From contig CAMRVW010000025.1 in the NCBI GenBank assembly GCA_947054185.1, forward strand, positions 1-17,708: a DNA stretch of 17,708 nt, given 5' to 3'. A program made the position numbers and the translations under genes. This DNA is from an uncultured Rikenellaceae bacterium (lineage in GTDB: Bacteria > Bacteroidota > Bacteroidia > Bacteroidales > Rikenellaceae). Below, piece after piece: positions 12,831-17,708 of this stretch (its first letter is position 1; the number at the start of each line of letters is the position of its first letter). A model generated the notes under the pieces. The model saw only the letters and a program-made list of their open reading frames with translations, was not told where the DNA came from and did not search any database.

Positions 12831-15134
12831 TTACAGCTTGAAGAAATCACCCTCTATCGCCACCTCTTTGCCGTCGCGAATCATCGACATGGAGAGTGTG
12901 CCTCCGTTGTTGTCGAAATAGTATATCTTGACGGGGTGTAACCCTTTGGCCAGCGCTTTTTGGCCTGTTACGGTGCGGGGACCGTGGGGGCCGTCGTTGT
13001 CGATGGTCAGTTTGCCGTCTATCCACAACTGTGAGCCGTCGTCAGAGGTGAGGGCAAAGGTGTACACGTCATCTTGCGGCACATCTATGTAACCGGTGAA
13101 CACCAAACCTATGTTGCCTTTGACCCCTGCGGGTATCTCAACTTTAGATACCTTGAAGGTGCCTTTTACGGCGGTCGACTCTATGCCGCTGCATCTGTTG
13201 CCGGGATAGTTGTGCCATACGGCCTTCAGACCCAGGCCGGTGGGACGTGCGGTGGAGTCGGCCGGAGAGCACGGCTCTATCACCACGCGTGTTGTTACCG
13301 CCTCGCAGGCTCTGCCGTCGGCGGTGAATGTGCGCAGGGTGAAATCGGTGGTGCGGTCGACGGTTATGGGGCCTGTCACAAGGGTCGACGAACTGTTGGG
13401 CATGGTGCCGTCTGTCGTGTAACGTACAGTCGCACCTGCCGTGGGGTTGGTGAACAATATGTCCACAGGCGAGGTGTAAGCATACGAGGCCTGACGCTTC
13501 TGCGGCTCTTGATCGACCCCCTCTTTATAGTCGGGTATGGTCATGATGTCGAGCGGACGGTAAGGCAGGCCGAGGTGCTCAAGCAGTCTTGTCTGATGCT
13601 TTACCTTTTCCAAGAAGTGATCCCACTCCTTGACCGAGGGCTCAACCCAGCACAGCTCGGAGAGAGCCATTATGCGCGGGGTTATCATGTAATAGAAACG
13701 TTCGCGCGAAGGTATCCATTCGGCCCACACATTGGCCTGGGCACCCATGATAAGCTCCTGTTGGCGCATGGTGAGAGTGGTGTCTATGGGCTCGTATTCA
13801 TACAGCTTGCGCAGTGTGTTCTCGTCTTGCTGATAGTCGAAATAGAACACCTCGTTGGGGCAAATTATCACATTGTTGCCGTGCGCGGTGGCCTCTTTCA
13901 CTGCATTGCCGGCCCATGAACGCCACCATGTCACAGTGGCACTGTCAGAGAGGCCGCCCTCTATTATCTCGTCCCAGCCTATCAGGCGTTTGCCGTTGGC
14001 GTTGAAATACTCCTCCATCTGTTGAACGAACCACGCCTGGAGCTTGTGCTCGTCTGAGAGATTGTTGGCGCGCATGCGCTCGCGACAGTCGGGGCATTTT
14101 TTCCAGTTGTCCTTCTCCACCTCGTCGGCGCCTAAATGCACATACTCATAGGGGAAAAGCTCGAACACCTCTTCGTAAACGCCGCGGGCAAACTCCAGAG
14201 CGCTCTCCTTACCCGGACACAAAGGCGATGAGAATGTCTGACCCCAGCCAATGCGGTTGAAGCACGATATGCCCCTGTAATTCTCTATGGCGGCGAGAAT
14301 GTGCCCCGGCATGTCTATCTCGGGAATTATGTCGATGCTTCTTGCAGCCGCATAAGCAACCACATCTTTTATCTGTTCCTGAGTGTAATAACCGCCGTAA
14401 AGAGTGTCGCGGCCGTTTATGCGCAGTTTCGATGCGGGTATCTCGAAAGCGGGGTTGTCTTGTGTGTGCGCAAGACGCATGCAGCCACGGTCTTGGTCGT
14501 TGAATTTGCGCCAAGCACCCTTCTCGGTGAGCAACGGATATTTCTTGATCTCTATGCGCCACCCCTGGTCGTCGGTAAGATGCCAGTGAAACTTGTTGAG
14601 CTTGTAAAGAGCCATGAGGTCGAGAAACTCTTTCACCTCTTCCACTGTGAAAAAGTGGCGTGATACGTCGAGCATCATGCCGCGCCATTGCATGCGCGGA
14701 GAGTCTGTTATCACTGTCACGGGCAATGTGTTGCTGCCGTCGGTGGGCAACATCTGAGCCACCGTGGCAATGCCGTTGATGATGCCGTCATAGCTGGGAG
14801 CGGCAACTGTTATGGCCTTGGAGGTCACCTCGACGGTGTAACTGCCCACACTGCGGTGCGAGGTGGTGAGACGCAGGTTGAGAGGGGTGCCGCCGCCTTT
14901 GGTCGATGCCTTGATGCCGAATTTGGACAAAAGCGATGTCACATAACCTGCCGCAGGCTCCAAAGAGGGGTCGTTGATTGATATGTAAACGTCGCCGTCA
15001 AGTTCGAGATTGCCGCCTGACATCCTTACCGACAACGGTTCGGGTATTATCACCGGCGTTTGTTCGGGTGTGCTGTTGCATGATGCGAGCACTGTTGCGG
15101 CAATGAGCCACATGAGTGATAGTTTGAGATTCAT
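12831..15134 (-). CDS. GH20 beta-N-acetylhexosaminidase lipoprotein with PA14 domain
   Basis: This 767-residue enzyme should release terminal GlcNAc or GalNAc from host glycans or other chitobiose-like ends. The signal ends in a lipobox VLASC (Cys19), so it is membrane-anchored, probably surface or periplasmic. Order of parts: GH20b-like N-terminal domain (about 27-145); GH20 barrel (about 148-498) with HWHLTDDQGWR (184-193), HLGADE (333-338; Asp337 and acid Glu338) and NVWAEW (468-473); a chitobiase-type C-terminal beta domain (about 552-618, with RYTTDGTMPN); and a PA14-like domain (about 640-755: VFTGYIDVPQDDVYTFALTSDDGSQLW is its core) that probably binds carbohydrate. No canonical promoter is visible in the 140 bases upstream, so it may be co-transcribed with the LuxE-like gene. 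Confidence 0.9.
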   Translation of the reverse strand: MNLKLSLMWLIAATVLASCNSTPEQTPVIIPEPLSVRMSGGNLELDGDVYISINDPSLEPAAGYVTSLLSKFGIKASTKGGGTPLNLRLTTSHRSVGSYTVEVTSKAITVAAPSYDGIINGIATVAQMLPTDGSNTLPVTVITDSPRMQWRGMMLDVSRHFFTVEEVKEFLDLMALYKLNKFHWHLTDDQGWRIEIKKYPLLTEKGAWRKFNDQDRGCMRLAHTQDNPAFEIPASKLRINGRDTLYGGYYTQEQIKDVVAYAAARSIDIIPEIDMPGHILAAIENYRGISCFNRIGWGQTFSSPLCPGKESALEFARGVYEEVFELFPYEYVHLGADEVEKDNWKKCPDCRERMRANNLSDEHKLQAWFVQQMEEYFNANGKRLIGWDEIIEGGLSDSATVTWWRSWAGNAVKEATAHGNNVIICPNEVFYFDYQQDENTLRKLYEYEPIDTTLTMRQQELIMGAQANVWAEWIPSRERFYYMITPRIMALSELCWVEPSVKEWDHFLEKVKHQTRLLEHLGLPYRPLDIMTIPDYKEGVDQEPQKRQASYAYTSPVDILFTNPTAGATVRYTTDGTMPNSSSTLVTGPITVDRTTDFTLRTFTADGRACEAVTTRVVIEPCSPADSTARPTGLGLKAVWHNYPGNRCSGIESTAVKGTFKVSKVEIPAGVKGNIGLVFTGYIDVPQDDVYTFALTSDDGSQLWIDGKLTIDNDGPHGPRTVTGQKALAKGLHPVKIYYFDNNGGTLSMSMIRDGKEVAIEGDFFKL

Positions 15135-15274
15135 CTATATATGTTTTTTGTTCCTAAGTTCGGATTATGCCGGCCCTCGCGCGGTTTCTTGTTATTTCCT
15201 GATCATTGTCGGAGTTTGTTAAGCGTGACATCTTCATCTGTTTTTTGGAAACCCCGACGTCATATTTTGTGTCG

Positions 15275-16261
15275 TTACACTCCTTTCTTCGCCTCCAACT
15301 CGTCTAACAGCAGGTTGCAGCCGCGTAACATGCTCCCCTCTATGCGTCCCTCCACGGTAAAGCCTCCTTCCGGCATCGTTCTGCCAAGGTCGTCGGTCTG
15401 CAAAAACGAGCAACTATACCTGTTTGCCAGGTCTATGACGTTAATGCCGCCGCGCATGCCTTCGCGTCGATATGTGAACGGAGCGTTCTCGTCGCGTATG
15501 AGTATGCGCATCCACGGAGGAGCGAAAAATATACCCTCGCCTGCAGAGTAAGCCTGCGAAAGCAACTCGCACATGCCATACTCAGAGTGTATCTTTCCCA
15601 CGCCTAACCTCTCTTGCAGGGTGGTATGCAGCTGGTCTCTCGTTATCTCGCGCCGCCGTCCTTTCATGCCTCCCGTTTCCATGACAATAACGTCCGAAAG
15701 GTCAAGCCGGTAACTCTCGGCCAGGTCGAGCAGGGCGAAGCCGACGCCGAAAAGTATCGTGGGCCTGCTTCGGTCGCGTCCGTTGAGCCTTTCAACCAGC
15801 TCGTCATGGTTATACAGGAAAAAACCGCCGTCATGCGAGCGTTTTATGAGTTCCGTCACCATATATATTAAGGAGGAACCCTCTCGCTCGAGGTAAGAGG
15901 GCAACAGGGCATATATGTTGCATCGTTCCGGCTTGCCGTAAAAAAGTTCGAACGCCCGTGTGAACGACTCGCGATACATCATTACCGAGGCCACATGGTG
16001 ACGGCTCTGAAGCCCCGATGTGGTGCCGCTGCTGGTGAAGACAATCTCGTCGTTCGGGCTGGTCGACATGCGGTGTGTGCGAAACAACGATATGGGCGCA
16101 AACGGTATGTCGGCAAGCGTTGTGACACTGTCGGGGTCTGTGCCGGTCAAGTCGACATAGTCGCGATATGGCCGGCATGACGAATACTGGAAACGAAATG
16201 TATCGAGCGACATGTCGATAAATTTCGCCTCGGTCTTTATGTCGAAAATGGCGTTAGTCAC
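15275..16261 (-). CDS. LuxE-like acyl-activating protein
   Basis: The product (328 residues) resembles acyl-protein synthetase LuxE, a relative of adenylate-forming enzymes. FTSSGTTSG (about 75-83) is the phosphate-binding loop, SEYGMCE (about 226-232) the motif that contacts the adenylate, and LQTDDLGR (about 288-295) the later conserved aspartate segment. LuxE activates fatty acids for bioluminescence in Vibrio, but no luxC, luxD or luxAB is present here, so the substrate in this organism is unknown. The start is decided by context: GTG at 16261 opens the conserved IFDIKTEAKFI...FRFQYSS region. An in-frame ATG at 16318 would add 19 residues encoded upstream of the likely transcript start. 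Confidence 0.72.
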   Translation of the reverse strand: MTNAIFDIKTEAKFIDMSLDTFRFQYSSCRPYRDYVDLTGTDPDSVTTLADIPFAPISLFRTHRMSTSPNDEIVFTSSGTTSGLQSRHHVASVMMYRESFTRAFELFYGKPERCNIYALLPSYLEREGSSLIYMVTELIKRSHDGGFFLYNHDELVERLNGRDRSRPTILFGVGFALLDLAESYRLDLSDVIVMETGGMKGRRREITRDQLHTTLQERLGVGKIHSEYGMCELLSQAYSAGEGIFFAPPWMRILIRDENAPFTYRREGMRGGINVIDLANRYSCSFLQTDDLGRTMPEGGFTVEGRIEGSMLRGCNLLLDELEAKKGV

Positions 16262-16284
16262 TTCTGTTGTTTCGGTATTCGAGG

Positions 16285-16292
16285 CAAAAATA
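16285..16292 (-). promoter_or_regulatory. Minus-strand -7 element for the LuxE-like gene
   Basis: On the minus strand this reads TATTTTTG (TAnnTTTG). A transcript start would lie near 16278, about 17 bases before the GTG at 16261. No matching TTG is found 19-21 bases upstream, so the promoter is weak by consensus or activator-dependent. Confidence 0.5.
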
Positions 16293-16299
16293 TAAAAAA

Positions 16300-16333
16300 T
16301 TGTGATAAAAGTTATCATATTTTATTATTTTTG
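16300..16333 (+). promoter_or_regulatory. Promoter of the ROK kinase gene
   Basis: TTG (16300-16302) and TATTTTTG (16326-16333) are separated by 23 bases, slightly longer than usual. The -7 element is a clean TAnnTTTG. The leader to the ATG at 16406 would be about 65 bases, room for regulation. Confidence 0.55.
16303..16317. promoter_or_regulatory. Palindrome between the two divergent promoters
   Basis: TGATAA-AAG-TTATCA is a perfect inverted repeat with 6-base arms and a 3-base centre. It sits in the spacer of the plus-strand promoter and just upstream of the minus-strand -7 element, where a bound dimer could affect both genes. The regulator is unknown. Confidence 0.5.
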
Positions 16334-16405
16334 TCGTATCGATTAGCTGCCGATAACAAATGTCGGCGCGGCATGGATTTGCTTTAAAGAAAAATAATTA
16401 CCTAT

Positions 16406-17503
16406 ATGACAGATTATAAGAACGATCACAGAGCGGTAATGACGCTCGATGCCGGCGGCACCAATTTCGTCTTTTCGGCCATCAAAGGCTGTAAAGAGAT
16501 TGTGGAACCTTTTAGCATCCCATCCAACGCGCATAACCTCGAATTGTGTCTTAACGGCATGATAGAGGGATTTAAACATGTCAAAGAGTCGCTCGAAGAC
16601 GATCCTGTGGCTATCAGTTTCGCATTTCCCGGTCCTTCATACTATCGTGACGGCGTGATAGGCGATCTGGGTAATCTGCCTGCTTTTCGGGGTGGTGTGG
16701 CGCTTGGTCCCATGTTGTCCGAAATTTTCGGGTTACCGGTGTTCATAAACAACGACGGCGACTTGTATGCCTATGGCGAGGCCATCTTCGGCTTTCTTCC
16801 ATGGGTCAACGACCGTTTGGAGGCGGCAGGATCACCCCGACGCTTCCGCAACCTGTTGGGCGTGACTCTCGGGACAGGCTTCGGCGGCGGCATCGTGTAT
16901 GACGGCAACCTATATATAGGAGACAACGGCATCGCCTCGGAGGTGTGGAATATGAGTAACAAGTATTTCCCTGATATCAATATCGAGGAGATGATAAGCA
17001 TACGCGCAGTGCGCCGCATTTACGCCGAAATTATGGGTATCGATCCGGCCGAGGCACCGACCCCCAAGGATATTTACAGTTATGGTGTCGGCAGCGAAGG
17101 ACACAAACGCGATGCCGCATTGGAAGCTTATCGCCTTATGGGACGCTCGTTGGGCGATGCTCTCGCCAATATTATGACCATAACCGACAGCGTGGCCGTC
17201 ATAGGCGGAGGCGTTTCGGGAGCACGAGCGCTATTCATGCCTGCTGTGCTCGAAGAGATGCGCTCTAAGTTCAGCTCTTCGGGTGTGTCGCGAATCAGTC
17301 AGAAGATATACGACCTCGACAGCGAAGCCGAGTTGAACGAGTTTCTCAAAGGCGATATACGCACTGTCAAAGTGCCGTTCTCAGACAAGACTGTCAGCTA
17401 TGATGCCGCATCGCGTCTGGGTATCGGATTTTCGAGAATAGGCACCAGCAAGGCTATCTCTGTCGGAGCTTATGCCTTCGCGCTTAATGCATTAGATAAG
17501 TAA
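16406..17503 (+). CDS. ROK-family sugar kinase
   Basis: This 365-residue protein belongs to the ROK (repressor, ORF, kinase) family, which phosphorylates sugars such as glucose, N-acetylglucosamine or N-acetylmannosamine. Visible motifs are the phosphate-1 loop LDAGGTN (14-20), FAFPGP (72-77), the catalytic-base segment FINNDGD (113-119, Asp117), LGTGFGGGIV (155-164) and the adenosine-binding IGGGVSG (266-272). The zinc-binding CxCGxxGCxE motif of most ROK kinases is absent: the corresponding region reads NGIASEVWNMSN. It has no DNA-binding N-terminus, so it is a kinase rather than a repressor. Placement near a hexosaminidase fits an amino-sugar substrate, but that is inference. Its isoleucine codons are mixed, with more ATC than in the hmu genes. 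Confidence 0.82.
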   Translation: MTDYKNDHRAVMTLDAGGTNFVFSAIKGCKEIVEPFSIPSNAHNLELCLNGMIEGFKHVKESLEDDPVAISFAFPGPSYYRDGVIGDLGNLPAFRGGVALGPMLSEIFGLPVFINNDGDLYAYGEAIFGFLPWVNDRLEAAGSPRRFRNLLGVTLGTGFGGGIVYDGNLYIGDNGIASEVWNMSNKYFPDINIEEMISIRAVRRIYAEIMGIDPAEAPTPKDIYSYGVGSEGHKRDAALEAYRLMGRSLGDALANIMTITDSVAVIGGGVSGARALFMPAVLEEMRSKFSSSGVSRISQKIYDLDSEAELNEFLKGDIRTVKVPFSDKTVSYDAASRLGIGFSRIGTSKAISVGAYAFALNALDK

Positions 17504-17519
17504 GTCGAATCATATATTT

Positions 17520-17559
17520 AAAGCGGACATCTGACAAAACTGTCAGATGTCCGCTTTTT
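17520..17559 (+). terminator. Terminator after the ROK kinase
   Basis: A perfect 17-bp stem, AAAGCGGACATCTGACA (17520-17536) with its complement at 17541-17557, closes on the loop AAAC and is followed by further T. It lies 17 bases beyond the stop codon and could act in both directions. Confidence 0.92.
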
Positions 17560-17672
17560 GTTTGTATTCCACGGAATATGTATGTGGGAAAAACTTTACT
17601 CGCACAACCCTTTGTTTTCCAGATGATTGTTTGCTGTTAGGAGTATTTTGGTAAAAAAATAGTGATAAAGAA

Positions 17673-17705
17673 TTTGGATATTATATAAAAAGATATGTAT
17701 CTTTG
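17673..17705 (+). promoter_or_regulatory. Promoter of a gene beyond the window
   Basis: TTTG (17673-17676), a 21-base spacer and TATCTTTG (17698-17705) form a textbook Bacteroidetes promoter. The transcript would begin just outside the window. Nothing else is visible between the terminator and this site. Confidence 0.8.
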
Positions 17706-17708
17706 CAG

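Overview
The window comes from a Bacteroidales bacterium, most likely a gut lineage of moderately high GC (Muribaculaceae or a relative; the family is an inference). The evidence is promoters of the Bacteroidetes type (TTG or TTTG, about 20 bp, then TAnnTTTG), a complete hmu haem-uptake locus, SusC-era style TonB receptor architecture with an N-terminal carboxypeptidase-like domain, lipoproteins with Bacteroidetes lipoboxes, a GH20-PA14 hexosaminidase, and a LuxE-like and a ROK gene of types common in this order. Isoleucine is written mostly as ATA in several genes despite the GC-rich sequence.

Region by region: bases 1-1069 hold no convincing intact gene. They contain two diverged copies of a roughly 250-bp direct repeat (about 65-317 and 344-585), a C-terminal relic of a FISUMP-type (Fibrobacter succinogenes major paralogous domain) surface protein on the minus strand (706-903), and a strongly strand-skewed C/A-rich stretch. 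Bases 1070-9974 are one operon from a clear promoter: hmuR (TonB receptor), hmuY (haem-binding lipoprotein), hmuS (CobN-type chelatase homologue), hmuT (polytopic membrane protein), hmuU (MotA/TolQ/ExbB channel) and hmuV (DUF2149, ExbD-like topology). Bases 10044-11478 are a second unit with its own promoter and tandem terminators: a hemerythrin/RIC-type di-iron protein overlapping a LuxR-family regulator with a degenerate receiver domain. Then come an exported alpha/beta hydrolase (11607-12737), a bidirectional terminator, a convergent lipoprotein beta-hexosaminidase (12831-15134, minus), a LuxE-like acyl-activating protein (15275-16261, minus), and a divergent ROK-family sugar kinase (16406-17503) closed by a perfect terminator hairpin. 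The window ends on the promoter of a gene that lies outside it.

How it fits together: HmuY would capture haem at the cell surface and pass it to HmuR for TonB-driven import. HmuS, anchored at both ends with its bulk predicted in the periplasm, would act on the porphyrin there, with HmuTUV as an inner-membrane partner complex resembling a proton channel. The next operon encodes a di-iron protein of the iron-centre-repair type and a regulator, so iron handling and nitrosative or oxidative damage defence are adjacent. The remaining genes concern exported hydrolysis, amino-sugar release and sugar phosphorylation. The most interesting system is the CobN-like chelatase with an ExbBD-like pair and no AAA+ chelatase subunits in the window; the family is known, but its energetics are open.
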